From: Sneathiella glossodoripedis JCM 23214
GTDB lineage: Bacteria; Pseudomonadota; Alphaproteobacteria; Sneathiellales; Sneathiellaceae
Assembly (NCBI RefSeq): GCF_000616095.1
Contig: NZ_BAMS01000006.1
Span: 62,001 to 126,000, forward strand
Direction: 5' to 3'
DNA length: 64,000 bases
In this document: piece after piece, positions 9,413 through 18,644 of the stretch
How positions within the stretch are numbered: position 1 is the first letter of the stretch
How the letters are laid out: each line of letters begins with the position of its first letter
Made by a program: the position numbers and the translations under genes
Notes under the pieces: model-generated
What the model was told of the DNA's origin: nothing
The model's database searches: none
Seen by the model: the letters and a program-made list of their open reading frames with translations, nothing else

Positions 9413-11005
9413 ATGTCATCGGATGCAGAAATCGCATTGTCAAGTAACTCCTGGGCGTTTGCCGAGGCGAAGAAGCTTGTGGATCGCTATGCGAAAGAAG
9501 CACCGTCAAAGGGATATGTGCTGTTTGAAACCGGATATGGTCCGTCAGGTTTGCCGCATCTTGGCACTTTTGGTGAAGTCGCCAGAACATCCTGGGTTCG
9601 TCATGCCTTTTCATTGCTGAGCGATATTCCAACCCGGTTGATTGCGTTTTCTGATGATATGGATGGGCTGAGAAAAGTCCCGGATAATGTCCCTAATCCT
9701 GAATTACTGTCAGCGAACCTGGAAAAACCTCTGACCGAAGTTCCTGATCCCTTTGGTACGCATGACAGTTTTGGGGCGCATAACAATGCGCGGCTTGTTG
9801 CGTTTCTGGATCAGTTTGGTTTTGACTATGAATTCAAGTCGTCAACAGAAGCCTACAAGTCGGGGGAATTTGACGATACTCTGAAGCTGGTTTTGGAAAA
9901 ATATGATCAGGTGATCAATGTTATTCTGCCAACATTGGGCCCTGAGCGTAGAGCTACTTATTCACCGTTCCTGCCGATTTGCCCTCGTACTCGCAAAGTT
10001 CTTCAGGTTCCGATCATTAAAAGGGATATTGAAAACTTTACTGTGACCTATGTTGACCCCGAAACAGATGAAGAAGTTACCGTGCCGGTCACAGGTGGGC
10101 ATTGCAAATTGCAATGGAAAGTGGACTGGGCGATGCGCTGGCATGCGCTTGAGGTCGATTACGAAATGGCGGGTAAGGACTTGATCGATAGTGTGACACT
10201 GTCGAGCAAAATTGTTCGTATTCTTGGGAAGAAGCCACCGGAAGGTTTCAATTACGAGCTGTTCCTTGACGCTGAGGGTAAGAAAATTTCCAAGTCAAAA
10301 GGGAATGGTATCACGATTGAGGAGTGGTTGACTTATGCATCGCCGGAAAGTCTGGCGCTGTATATGTATCAAAATCCTAAGAAAGCGAAACGCTTGCATT
10401 TCGATGTGATCCCAAAAGCGGTTGATGAATATTATACCTTCTTGCAAAAATTTCCGACGCTTGAGCCCAAGCAACAGTTTGGAAATCCGGTCTGGCATCT
10501 GCATGCGGGAAATCCGCCAGCTGCAAATATGCCGATCTCGTTTGGAATGCTATTGAATCTGGCTGCTGTTGTGAACGCAGACGAGGCATCAGTTCTTTGG
10601 GGCTTTATTACGCGCTACGCAGATGGTGCGACTGCAGAAAATAATCCCGAACTGGATCGACTGGTGGGATATGCCATTGCCTACTATCGGGACTTTGTTA
10701 AACCAGCGAAAAAATATCGCCTGCCAAATGACCAGGAAAAAGCAGCCATGTCACAGCTGGTTTCGTTGCTGGGTGAAGCTGATCAGGATACTCCTGCGGG
10801 TGACCTTCAGAATATGGTGTTTCAGGTTGGTAACGATCAAGGATTTGAAAATCTTAGAGACTGGTTTAAAGCATTGTACGAAACGCTTTTGGGCCAATCA
10901 CAAGGACCACGAATGGGTTCATTTATTTCCCTGTATGGGGTTGAAGAAACCATCGCACTGATCGAACGCGTTCTGGCGGGTGAAGATTTGGGTGCTGAAA
11001 AATAA
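9413..11005 (+). CDS. lysK: Class I lysyl-tRNA synthetase
   Basis: A 530-residue archaeal-type (class I) LysRS that charges tRNA-Lys. The HIGH-like signature reads [13 protein letters not shown] (near residues 43-55) and the KMSKS loop reads [10 protein letters not shown] near residue 295. Several alphaproteobacteria carry this class I enzyme instead of class II LysS. The ATG at 9413 is preceded by GGAGAATGAAAC. It is transcribed divergently from the helicase gene and followed by a strong terminator shared with the convergent aminotransferase gene. Confidence 0.95.
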   Translation: MSSDAEIALSSNSWAFAEAKKLVDRYAKEAPSKGYVLFETGYGPSGLPHLGTFGEVARTSWVRHAFSLLSDIPTRLIAFSDDMDGLRKVPDNVPNPELLSANLEKPLTEVPDPFGTHDSFGAHNNARLVAFLDQFGFDYEFKSSTEAYKSGEFDDTLKLVLEKYDQVINVILPTLGPERRATYSPFLPICPRTRKVLQVPIIKRDIENFTVTYVDPETDEEVTVPVTGGHCKLQWKVDWAMRWHALEVDYEMAGKDLIDSVTLSSKIVRILGKKPPEGFNYELFLDAEGKKISKSKGNGITIEEWLTYASPESLALYMYQNPKKAKRLHFDVIPKAVDEYYTFLQKFPTLEPKQQFGNPVWHLHAGNPPAANMPISFGMLLNLAAVVNADEASVLWGFITRYADGATAENNPELDRLVGYAIAYYRDFVKPAKKYRLPNDQEKAAMSQLVSLLGEADQDTPAGDLQNMVFQVGNDQGFENLRDWFKALYETLLGQSQGPRMGSFISLYGVEETIALIERVLAGEDLGAEK

Positions 11006-11023
11006 CTCAGTCTAATTTTAAAA

Positions 11024-11052
11024 AAAAAGGCCGCGAAATTCGCGGCCTTTTT
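11024..11052. terminator. Bidirectional Rho-independent terminator
   Basis: The perfect stem GGCCGCGAA / TTCGCGGCC (11029-11037 with 11039-11047) is flanked by an A-run on the left and TTTTT on the right. It can therefore end lysK on the plus strand and the convergent aminotransferase gene on the minus strand. Confidence 0.9.
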
Positions 11053-11068
11053 AGTTTCTGAAGTCTGA

Positions 11069-11914
11069 TTAAAATATCTGGCTGGCTTTGGAAAATTCCA
11101 TATACATGTCCCGTAATTTTCGGGCAACTGGACCTGGTTGGAATTCCTTATCCTCAATTCTGGTAACGGGGAGAACTTTTCCGTAGTTTCCGCTATTGAA
11201 GACTTCGTCCGCTGACATGATGTCTTCTTTTTTCAGGAATGTTTCGCTGACTTCGATACCTGCCTCTTTTGCAAGTGCTTTGACGCGTGCACGCGTTATG
11301 CCAGCCAGAAAACAGCCAGTTGGTGCGGGCGTAAATGCGACACCGTCTTTGACTGTCCAGATATTCGAAGTTGCAAATTCAGCCACGTTATTATTTGCAT
11401 CCATCATTATGGCATTGTCAAAGCCCAACGCCCTTGCTTCTGCGATTGCACGGCCGGAATTGGGATATAGGCAAGATGCTTTTGCATCCGTTGGAGCCAT
11501 GTCACTTGCAGGCCGGCGCAAGCGGGAAAAATGAGCCGTGAAGCCATGCGCTTCGGGCATCGGGCTGTCATAGACAGCCAACACAAATTCGGCGCTGTCT
11601 GGATCCGGGTCGATAAATCCGCCACGCGCAAAATACATTGGGCGGATGTAAAGTTCAGATTCTTTGGGAAGTTTTTTGATGGCGGTTTTACAAAGTTCAA
11701 TTATTTCCCCGCTTTCCAGCGAGGGGTTCATGCCAAGCGCTTTTGCAGATCGTCCGAGGCGCTCACAATGCAAATCCAGATCGGGTACCATTCCCTGAAA
11801 TGAGCGGGCGCCATCAAATACGGATGACGACATCCAAAAGGCATGATCGCCCGGACCTGTGATCCGCGGACTTTCATCATACCAATCACCGTTATAAAAA
11901 TAGACACCAGCCAT
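11069..11914 (-). CDS. Class IV PLP aminotransferase (branched-chain aminotransferase family)
   Basis: A 281-residue fold-type IV PLP enzyme related to IlvE and D-amino-acid aminotransferase. Visible landmarks are DHAFWMSSSVFDGARSF at the N-terminus, the PLP-Lys region TDAKASCLYPNSGRA, EFATSNIWTVKDG, and FLAGITRARV near the C-terminus. The likely reaction is transfer of the amino group of a branched-chain or similar amino acid to 2-oxoglutarate. The branched-chain assignment is by family resemblance; related D-alanine or aminodeoxychorismate specificities cannot be excluded. It is a stand-alone gene. Confidence 0.85.
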   Translation of the reverse strand: MAGVYFYNGDWYDESPRITGPGDHAFWMSSSVFDGARSFQGMVPDLDLHCERLGRSAKALGMNPSLESGEIIELCKTAIKKLPKESELYIRPMYFARGGFIDPDPDSAEFVLAVYDSPMPEAHGFTAHFSRLRRPASDMAPTDAKASCLYPNSGRAIAEARALGFDNAIMMDANNNVAEFATSNIWTVKDGVAFTPAPTGCFLAGITRARVKALAKEAGIEVSETFLKKEDIMSADEVFNSGNYGKVLPVTRIEDKEFQPGPVARKLRDMYMEFSKASQIF

Positions 11915-12083
11915 AGTTACTTCCTGAAATTCTGTTTGGGGAACCTGATAATCTTCATTATCAGATATGCTTGTTGCTTAGCAAGTCACGTTAATTACAA
12001 ATGAGACTAATTTGACTGTTGGCTGTTCATTTGACGCCAGATCAGCTAGGTTGCGCCGTTACGTTAGGAACCGAGGAATATCA

Positions 12084-12431
12084 ATGACGACAATTTTCCA
12101 TATGGCTGACAAAGATGCCTGGGCAGAAGCTGTTTCCAGAGGAAGCTATCCGGGTACTCCCATGGATCAGGAAGATGGATTTATTCACATGTCCACCGCT
12201 GAAACCATCGTGGAAAGTGCCGCAAAGCATAGGAAAGGTGTCACAAATCTGCTGTTGTTGGTAATTGATGCTGAAGAACTTGGTGAAAAATTGGTATGGG
12301 AGCCGGCACGCGGAGGAATATTATTTCCTCATCTTTATGAAGATCTTGACCCTGAAAAAGTCCGAAAAGTAGTTCCACTTCCCTTGGGAGATGACGGCCG
12401 TCATATATTCCCCGATCTTGGAGAGATTTGA
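12084..12431 (+). CDS. DUF952 family protein
   Basis: A 115-residue protein with the family pattern IFHMADKDAW, then EDGFIHMST, then GILFPHLYEDLD. The invariant His and the F-P-H-L-Y motif suggest a small glutathione-transferase-unrelated enzyme or binding fold, but no function is established. I choose the ATG at 12084, with GAGGAA five bases upstream, over a GTG at 12012. It overlaps pyrD by one base (TGATG), an arrangement seen in other alphaproteobacteria, so the two are coupled. Confidence 0.85.
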   Translation: MTTIFHMADKDAWAEAVSRGSYPGTPMDQEDGFIHMSTAETIVESAAKHRKGVTNLLLLVIDAEELGEKLVWEPARGGILFPHLYEDLDPEKVRKVVPLPLGDDGRHIFPDLGEI

Positions 12432-13498
12432 TGGGCAAACTATATGGTGCGTTTTCCAAGGCATTATTTTGTCTGGATCCTGAGCGAGCTCATAATTTTT
12501 CACTGGCAGCATTAAAGTCAGGTTTCATGCCTTTAAAGGACGCTGAAATTGATCCGGTTCTTCAATCTAATGTCTTTAATCTCGATTTTCCAAATCCGGT
12601 AGGGTTATCAGCCGGATATGATAAAAACGGTGCGGTCTTGGATGCCCTTTTGGGGTTGGGGTTTGGCTTTGTTGAAGCGGGCAGTATTACCCCACTTCCA
12701 CAAGAGGGAAATCCCAGACCCAGGATTTTCAGGCTGACAGAAGATGAGGCGGTCATAAATCGTCTTGGCTTTAACAATAAAGGTCTGGAAGTTGCTGCGA
12801 GCAATTTCAAAGCTCCCCGCAGAGCGGGAGTGGTTGGTGCAAATCTTGGTGCGAACAAAGATAGTGACGATCGCATTGCGGATTATGTTTTGGGCCTGAA
12901 AACTTTGGCACCTTACGCCAGCTATGTGACTGTGAATATTTCCTCACCCAATACTCCGGGCTTGCGCGCGTTGCAAGGCAAGGGGGAATTGGAAGAGTTG
13001 CTGGGACGTTTGATGCAGGCTCGCAGCCAGTTGCCCGATGAAAATGACAGAAGAAAAGCCATTTTGCTCAAAATCGCGCCGGACCTTACAGCCGAGGATA
13101 AAAAGGACATTGCTGAAGTCGCGCTGGCGATGAAGCTTGATGGGCTTATTGCCACGAATACGACGATTACACGGCCAGATACATTGACCTCAACCCAAAA
13201 AGGAGAGACTGGTGGGTTGAGCGGTGCACCTCTTAAAGCATTGTCGGAGAGAGTGGTCAAAGATATGTATCAGCTAACCGGTGGTGAGATACCAATCATT
13301 GGCGTTGGAGGCATTGCGTCAGCGGAAGATGCCTACTCTCGGATAAGAGCGGGTGCATCACTGGTGCAGCTTTATTCAGCAATGGTTTATCACGGACCAT
13401 TTCTCGCGCACAAAATAGCGTTGGGTCTTGCAGGCTTATTAAAGGCCGATGGCTATAAATCAGTGTCTGAAGCTGTTGGTGTCGACGCTGGTAGTTAA
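12431..13498 (+). CDS. pyrD: Dihydroorotate dehydrogenase (quinone), class 2
   Basis: FMN enzyme that oxidises dihydroorotate to orotate in pyrimidine synthesis, passing electrons to membrane quinone. The class 2 N-terminal amphipathic helix (LYGAFSKALFCLDPERAHNF) marks membrane association. The core shows NPVGLSAGYDKNG, EAGSITPLPQEGN, NRLGFNNKG, VNISSPNTPGLR (with the class 2 catalytic Ser) and IIGVGGIASAEDA. The 355-residue length is typical. The start is ATG 12431, overlapping the DUF952 stop. The 3' end overlaps the stop of the convergent regulator gene. Confidence 0.96.
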   Translation: MGKLYGAFSKALFCLDPERAHNFSLAALKSGFMPLKDAEIDPVLQSNVFNLDFPNPVGLSAGYDKNGAVLDALLGLGFGFVEAGSITPLPQEGNPRPRIFRLTEDEAVINRLGFNNKGLEVAASNFKAPRRAGVVGANLGANKDSDDRIADYVLGLKTLAPYASYVTVNISSPNTPGLRALQGKGELEELLGRLMQARSQLPDENDRRKAILLKIAPDLTAEDKKDIAEVALAMKLDGLIATNTTITRPDTLTSTQKGETGGLSGAPLKALSERVVKDMYQLTGGEIPIIGVGGIASAEDAYSRIRAGASLVQLYSAMVYHGPFLAHKIALGLAGLLKADGYKSVSEAVGVDAGS

Positions 13499-14042
13499 AA
13501 ACTGGGTGGTGTACAGGCGCTTACGACAACTGCCTCCTCATCACCGATACATCTAAAACGATGCGGTTTGTGGCTTTCGAAATAAAAGGCATCTCCAGCT
13601 TTCAAGACTTTACGCTCGGCACCTACAGTGACTTCAAGCTTGCCTTTAACGATGACGCCAGCTTCTTCCCCTTGATGGATAGCATGTTGCGGCCTGTATC
13701 AGCGCCAGGTTTATAGGTCTCATGAAGGACCTGCAGACCTTTTCCGGTCAAGTCACGTCCCACCTGTTTATATTCAATTTTACCTTCGGAAATTCTGGCA
13801 AGTTCGTCTTCGCTAAAGAATATCTTGCGCCGCGATGAAAAATCATGCGCAAAGAAATCAGACATGGCGATGGGAAATCCGTCCAGCACTTTTTTGAGTG
13901 AACCGACAGACGGGCTAGTTCGGTTTTGTTCAATCATCGATATGGTGCCATTTGTAACTCCGGCGCGGGCCGCGAGTTCCCGTTGGGAGTATCCATGTTC
14001 CAGACGCAGTGCCCGGAGCCTTTTACCAATGTCAAATTCCAT
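13495..14042 (-). CDS. XRE-cupin transcriptional regulator, PuuR-like (one frameshift)
   Basis: An N-terminal helix-turn-helix (GKRLRALRLEHGYSQRELAA, residues about 5-60) is joined to a C-terminal cupin domain. This is the architecture of PuuR and related regulators of polyamine and amino-acid catabolism. The frame shifts at about 13677: the upstream part ends GADTGRNMLS and the downstream part continues HQGEEAGVIVKGKLEVTV to the cupin end CTPPSF. One added C gives 182 residues, the normal length. The ATG at 14042 fits the HTH start; an upstream in-frame ATG at 14108 is unlikely. It is divergent from the omega-aminotransferase/ald pair and is its probable regulator. Confidence 0.85.
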
Positions 14043-14199
14043 TCTTTCAATCCTGATTCTGACGGAACTGTTTAGAATTTTAAACATAAAAATCAAAATT
14101 GAAACCACGAAAGCGCGGAAAACAAGGATTCAATTTTTCACTTGTCGGATTTAATGAACCCGCTAACGTGCGAATTAATAGTCTAACGGGAGTTAATCG

Positions 14200-15518
14200 A
14201 TGTCTACATCAGCAGCAAATAATCTTGATGCATTCTGGATGCCGTTTACGGCAAATCGTCAATTTAAATCTAATCCTCGCATGTTGGTGAGTGCAAAAGA
14301 CATGCATTACATGAACGCCGAAGGCAGAAAATTCTGGATGGGACCGCGGGGCTTTGGTGTTGTAACGCAGGTCACGGCCGCGAAAAAATTGTAGAGGCTG
14401 TCAGTAGCCAGATAGGCGAGATGGATTACGCACCTGCATTTCAGATGGGGCATCCAAAGGTTTTTGAACTGGCCGCACGTATTTCAGCCATGATGCCGAA
14501 CGGTCTTGATCATGTCTTCTTCACCAATTCTGGTTCAGAATCTGTTGATACAGCGCTTAAAATCGCCCTTGCCTATCACCGGGCCAGAGGGGAGGGGACA
14601 CGCACCCGTTTGATCGGGCGTGAACGCGGATATCATGGTGTTGGTTTTGGCGGGATTTCTGTTGGTGGGATCGTCGCCAACCGTAAGACTTTCGGGTCAT
14701 TGCTGACCGGCGTTGACCATATGCCGCACACGCATCTGCCGGAGAAAAACGCGTTTACCCGTGGTATCCCCGAATATGGAACAGAACTGGCGGATGAGCT
14801 AGAGAGAATTGTGACGTTACATGATGCTTCAACAATTGCGGCGGTAATTGTTGAGCCGGTTGCGGGATCAACAGGTGTGATCTTGCCACCAAAAGGCTAT
14901 TTGGAACGTCTTCGCAAGATCTGCGACAAACACGGCATTTTATTGATTTTTGATGAGGTGATAACTGGCTTTGGCCGGTTGGGTACAGCATTTGCCACAG
15001 ATTATTTTGATGTGAAGCCAGACCTGATCACAATGGCGAAAGGGCTAACCAGCGGGACCATACCAATGGGTGGCGTTGTCTGTTCGAAGGATATCTATGA
15101 TGCCTTTATGACGGGTCCGGAAAACATGATTGAGCTGTTCCATGGCTTTACTTATTCCGGACATCCGGTTGCAGCGGCCGCTGGACTTGCAACCCTTGAT
15201 GTTTATCAGGAAGAAGGCTTGTTTGAACGGGCAAATGCGTTAGCTCCTTATTGGGAGGATGCGCTGCATTCTCTGAAAGACTGCCCAAATGTAATTGATC
15301 TGCGGAATTTGGGGTTGATCGGCGCAATTGAGTTGCAACCCATTGAAGGAAAGCCGACAGCCCGTGCATTTGAAGCATTTCTGAAATGTTACGAGAAAGG
15401 TGTCTTGATCAGAACGACCGGCGACATCATTGCTCTGTCTCCGCCATTGATTTGTGAAAAAGAGCATGTGGATCAGATCTTTGACACAATTAGAACTGTA
15501 CTGAATGAAATCGCCTGA
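14200..15518 (+). CDS. Omega-amino acid:pyruvate aminotransferase (one frameshift)
   Basis: Class III PLP aminotransferase that moves the amino group of beta-alanine, taurine or a similar omega-amino acid to pyruvate, giving L-alanine. The start DAFWMPFTANRQFK is typical of beta-alanine:pyruvate transaminases. The PLP-binding region has FTNSGSESVDTALKIA, LIFDEVITGFGRLG and the Schiff-base Lys in ITMAKGLTSG. The frame breaks at the A-run 14328-14331. Adding one A restores LDGTAGLWCCNAGHGREKIV and a 439-residue protein. It is followed 25 bases later by alanine dehydrogenase, which would recycle the alanine formed. Exact donor specificity (beta-alanine versus taurine) is not certain. Confidence 0.9.
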
Positions 15519-15543
15519 ATTGGTGTTTTAAAGGAAATTTGAA

Positions 15544-16662
15544 ATGTTAATAGGTGTACCTGCTGAGATTAAAACCCTTGAATCTCGCATCGGCATGACC
15601 CCCGGGGCTGTACGCGAAGCCGTCGCTCATGGTCACAAGGTTGTTGTGCAAAGTAACGGTGGTCTAAAGATCGGCCTGACCAATGATGACTATGTGGCCG
15701 CTGGCGCGACCATTGCGGATACCGCAGAGGAAATTTTTGCCACTGCAGATATGATTGTGAAGGTTAAAGAGCCGCAGCCGCAGGAATGCAAGATGTTGCG
15801 CGAAGGCCAGCTGCTCTTCACGTATTTGCATCTGGCTCCGGATCCAGTTCAGGCTCAGGGATTGCTGGACTCTGGTTGCACGGCAATTGCGTATGAGACT
15901 GTTACAAGTCCCCGCGGAGGCCTTCCGCTGCTTGCACCCATGAGTGAGGTTGCTGGCCGCATGTCAATTCAAGCTGGTGCCCATTGTCTTGAAATGCGTC
16001 AGGGCGGTGAAGGTATTTTGCTCGGTGGTGTGCCAGGTGTTCCAGCCGCTAATGTTGTTGTGCTTGGTGGCGGTGTCGTTGGTGTAAATGCTGCGCGGAT
16101 GGCCATGGGGCTGGGTGCCAATGTAACTGTTCTGGATAAGTCCTTATCTCGTTTGGCAGAGCTGGATGCTTTATATGGTCCAAATCTGAAAACCATTTAT
16201 TCAAGCAAAGATACCGTTGATGAATATGTAAGCAACGCGGATCTGGTCATTGGTGCTGTTTTGATACCTGGCGCTGCTGCTCCCAAGCTGGTCAAGAAAG
16301 ACCACTTGAAAAATATGAAAAATGGTGCCGTGGTTGTTGATGTGGCGATTGACCAAGGCGGCTGTTTTGAAACATCGAAGGCAACGACGCATGTTGAACC
16401 GACATATATTGTTGACGGTGTGGTTCATTATTGTGTTGCCAATATGCCTGGTGGGGTTGCGCGGACATCCACATTCGCACTGAACAATGCCACCATGCCA
16501 TTTATGATAGCGCTAGCGAATAAAGGCTTTAAACAGGCGTTGTCTGATGATCCGCACTTGAGAGAAGGTCTTAATGTGCACGCTGGAAAACTTACCAATG
16601 CTGCGGTCGCAAGAGACCTCGGCAAAGAGTATATTTCCACCACTGAGGCGATAGCCGCCTGA
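15544..16662 (+). CDS. ald: Alanine dehydrogenase
   Basis: NAD-dependent enzyme converting L-alanine to pyruvate and ammonia. It is 372 residues, the normal length. The catalytic N-terminal domain includes [18 protein letters not shown] (substrate Arg15 region) and [10 protein letters not shown] (Lys75 region). The NAD domain shows [14 protein letters not shown] and the [13 protein letters not shown] loop. Its place directly behind the omega-aminotransferase suggests that it regenerates pyruvate for that enzyme and releases nitrogen. Both genes are probably one operon controlled by the divergent PuuR-like regulator. Confidence 0.96.
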   Translation: MLIGVPAEIKTLESRIGMTPGAVREAVAHGHKVVVQSNGGLKIGLTNDDYVAAGATIADTAEEIFATADMIVKVKEPQPQECKMLREGQLLFTYLHLAPDPVQAQGLLDSGCTAIAYETVTSPRGGLPLLAPMSEVAGRMSIQAGAHCLEMRQGGEGILLGGVPGVPAANVVVLGGGVVGVNAARMAMGLGANVTVLDKSLSRLAELDALYGPNLKTIYSSKDTVDEYVSNADLVIGAVLIPGAAAPKLVKKDHLKNMKNGAVVVDVAIDQGGCFETSKATTHVEPTYIVDGVVHYCVANMPGGVARTSTFALNNATMPFMIALANKGFKQALSDDPHLREGLNVHAGKLTNAAVARDLGKEYISTTEAIAA

Positions 16663-16681
16663 TCGTATTATTGCGCGTCAA

Positions 16682-17578
16682 TCAATAAAGGTCCGCCGAC
16701 AGATCATTTAATATCTCTGCGGCGGACTTTTTTTCTTTTACATCTCCCACACCTTGCCCTGCATAGAGTTGCACTGTTCTTGCAAAAGCCTCGCTGTCTG
16801 AACGGCGGGCTCCTGCAGCTTTGAAATTACGTAAACTGTAGTTTTTCCCTGGTTTAATGACCCGATAGGGAGTTCCAATCGGCCAGCCATAGGAATAAAA
16901 ATGTCCGTGATGGGTATCATCCACGGTGGCTTCAATCAGACGTTCGCGATAAATTTCATGCGCATTTGACTCGGTAGCAACAATGAAACTGGTTCCGACC
17001 CAGACACCAGCTGCGCCCATACCTAGCACTGCCTTTATTTTTGATGGATTTGATAAGCCACCCGCTGCGAGGACCGGTGTAGTGCCAGCAATTTTCAGAA
17101 CATCGGGCAGTATACTCATTAAGCCGATCTTACTTTTGACATGTCCGCCTGCTTCAATGCCCTGAGCGATAATGGTGTCAGCGCCATCTGATAACGCTTT
17201 TTGGGCTTCCGCCAGACTGCCAACCTGAACCATCACACTAATTCCGGCTTCCTTTAGCTTGGGAATTACTGAGCCAAAATCACCCCAGTATAAAGAAACC
17301 GCCTTTGGTTTTTCGGAAATTGTGACGTCCAGCTGTGCGTCAAACCCATCAGGCCCACCGCCCGGTGGAACCAGATTGACGGCGAACGGCTTGTCGGTCA
17401 AAGCTTTGGTTTGCGCAATCCAGTTCTTTAAATCTTTGGCAGATAGGCGAATGGCACCAAGGTGACCCAAGCCACCAACGTTACTTATGGCTGCCGTCAG
17501 CTCCGGCCCAGCGATCCCTCCCATTCCTGCCTGAAAGATCGGGTTTTTTGTCCCATAAAGTGTGTCGAGCTCAGCCAT
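16682..17578 (-). CDS. Nitronate monooxygenase / 2-nitropropane dioxygenase family protein
   Basis: A 298-residue FMN TIM-barrel enzyme. Family motifs are FQAGMGGIAGPELTAA at the N-terminus, the FMN/active-site signature IIAQGIEAGGH with its His near residue 145, and PVLAAGGLSNPSKIKAVLGMGAAGVWVGT, the phosphate-binding end. Members oxidise nitroalkanes/nitronates or act as enoyl reductases; the true substrate is unknown. It is divergent from an adjacent LysR gene with an inverted repeat between them, so LysR control is likely. Confidence 0.9.
   Translation of the reverse strand: MAELDTLYGTKNPIFQAGMGGIAGPELTAAISNVGGLGHLGAIRLSAKDLKNWIAQTKALTDKPFAVNLVPPGGGPDGFDAQLDVTISEKPKAVSLYWGDFGSVIPKLKEAGISVMVQVGSLAEAQKALSDGADTIIAQGIEAGGHVKSKIGLMSILPDVLKIAGTTPVLAAGGLSNPSKIKAVLGMGAAGVWVGTSFIVATESNAHEIYRERLIEATVDDTHHGHFYSYGWPIGTPYRVIKPGKNYSLRNFKAAGARRSDSEAFARTVQLYAGQGVGDVKEKKSAAEILNDLSADLY
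16691..16734 (+). terminator. Terminator of ald, inside the 3' end of the convergent gene
   Basis: The stem GTCCGCCG (16691-16698) pairs with CGGCGGAC (16720-16727), with further partial pairing inside (CAGAT/ATCT), and is followed by TTTTTTTCTTTT. It is a good Rho-independent terminator for the ald operon. It overlaps the last codons of the nitronate monooxygenase gene, which begins its 3' end at 16682. Confidence 0.82.
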
Positions 17579-17625
17579 ATTCGTAATTCCAATCGTTGAT
17601 TTTGGAAGTTTAGGGGAATTATTGT

Positions 17626-17650
17626 ATCTTTAAAAATGAATTATAAAGAT
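17626..17650. promoter_or_regulatory. Candidate LysR operator between divergent genes
   Basis: A perfect 7-bp inverted repeat, ATCTTTA and TAAAGAT, with an 11-base spacer lies midway between the nitronate monooxygenase and LysR starts (100 bases apart). A second repeat, AATATC/GATATT at 17655-17675, lies just before the LysR start. Position and symmetry suit an autoregulatory LysR site; binding is inferred. Confidence 0.45.
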
Positions 17651-17678
17651 AATAAATATCATTTTTTGAGATATTAAA

Positions 17679-18539
17679 ATGAATCTGGATTTGAAATCGT
17701 TGGAGATTTTCGTGTGTGTCGTGGAAGAGGGAAAAATCTCCAAGGCTGCGAAAAAACTAAATCGGGTGCAATCAAACGTAAGCACTCGCATAAAACAACT
17801 TGAAGCGGAGGTCGGAAAGCAGTTGTTTGTTCGCTCTGCTCGCTCGCTCCAACTAACTGCAGAAGGGGGACTGCTTCTTGAGTATGCCAAGCAGATGTTA
17901 CAGCTTAGAGAACAAGCTTCATTGGCATTGGGTGACGACACACCAAAGGGCATATTACGAGTTGGTGCGATGGAGAGCACTGCAGCAGCACGCCTTCCTT
18001 CGATAATACAGACTTTCAGTCATAAATATCCCGACTTGCATGTTGATCTTGTCACAGATACCGCCGCAGGGCTTATTTCACGTCTGGCGGACGGGCGAGT
18101 GGAATGTGTTTTTGCGGCGAAATCCGCGGCTGATTTTCGCTTTGCCAGTAAAACAGTATTTCACGAAGAACTTGTTCTGGTAGCGCCTGAGACGATGAGC
18201 CATATCAAGGAATATGAAGACCTTGAAAATGTCCCGCTTGTAGCTTTTGAAAAGGGATGTGCTTATCGGGGTTACCTGGAAGATTGGGTGAAGCTTCACC
18301 ACATTAAACCCAGTACTATTTTGTCTATGAATTCTTATCTTGCCATTATCTCCTGCGTCAGTGCGGGCAGTGGCTTTGCCGTAATACCGCGTTCAGTATT
18401 AAACCTTTTTCGGAAAGCCTTTCCTGTTCGCGAACTTGGAACACCTAGTGAGTTCAAAAAGATACCGACATTATTGATGTGGCAGAAGGGGCCGAAGAGC
18501 AACAATTTCGCTGCATTTTCCAGAGAATTTCATATTTAG
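17679..18539 (+). CDS. LysR family transcriptional regulator
   Basis: A 286-residue LTTR. The N-terminal winged HTH is clear (LKSLEIFVCVVEEGKISKAA, then LNRVQSNVSTRIKQLEAEVG), followed by the periplasmic-binding-like effector domain (RVGAMESTAAARLPSIIQTF, VSAGSGFAVIPRS). It most likely controls the divergent nitronate monooxygenase gene. The effector is unknown. The ATG at 17679 gives the exact LTTR start MNLDLKSLEIF. Confidence 0.93.
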   Translation: MNLDLKSLEIFVCVVEEGKISKAAKKLNRVQSNVSTRIKQLEAEVGKQLFVRSARSLQLTAEGGLLLEYAKQMLQLREQASLALGDDTPKGILRVGAMESTAAARLPSIIQTFSHKYPDLHVDLVTDTAAGLISRLADGRVECVFAAKSAADFRFASKTVFHEELVLVAPETMSHIKEYEDLENVPLVAFEKGCAYRGYLEDWVKLHHIKPSTILSMNSYLAIISCVSAGSGFAVIPRSVLNLFRKAFPVRELGTPSEFKKIPTLLMWQKGPKSNNFAAFSREFHI

Positions 18540-18644
18540 CTAAAAAACTACTTTTATTAACCATTTAATGACGCTTGTATTAGATTATTGTCCAATGGAC
18601 TTAGGGTGTTGCTCGAGTGAATCCAAGTGCAAAGGAAGTAGTAA

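Noticed and set aside
13623-14108. A short XRE repressor ending in a basic tail
   Set aside because: The tail KGKKLASSLKASLKSL is the out-of-frame reading of the cupin domain; restoring one base gives the standard PuuR-like length.
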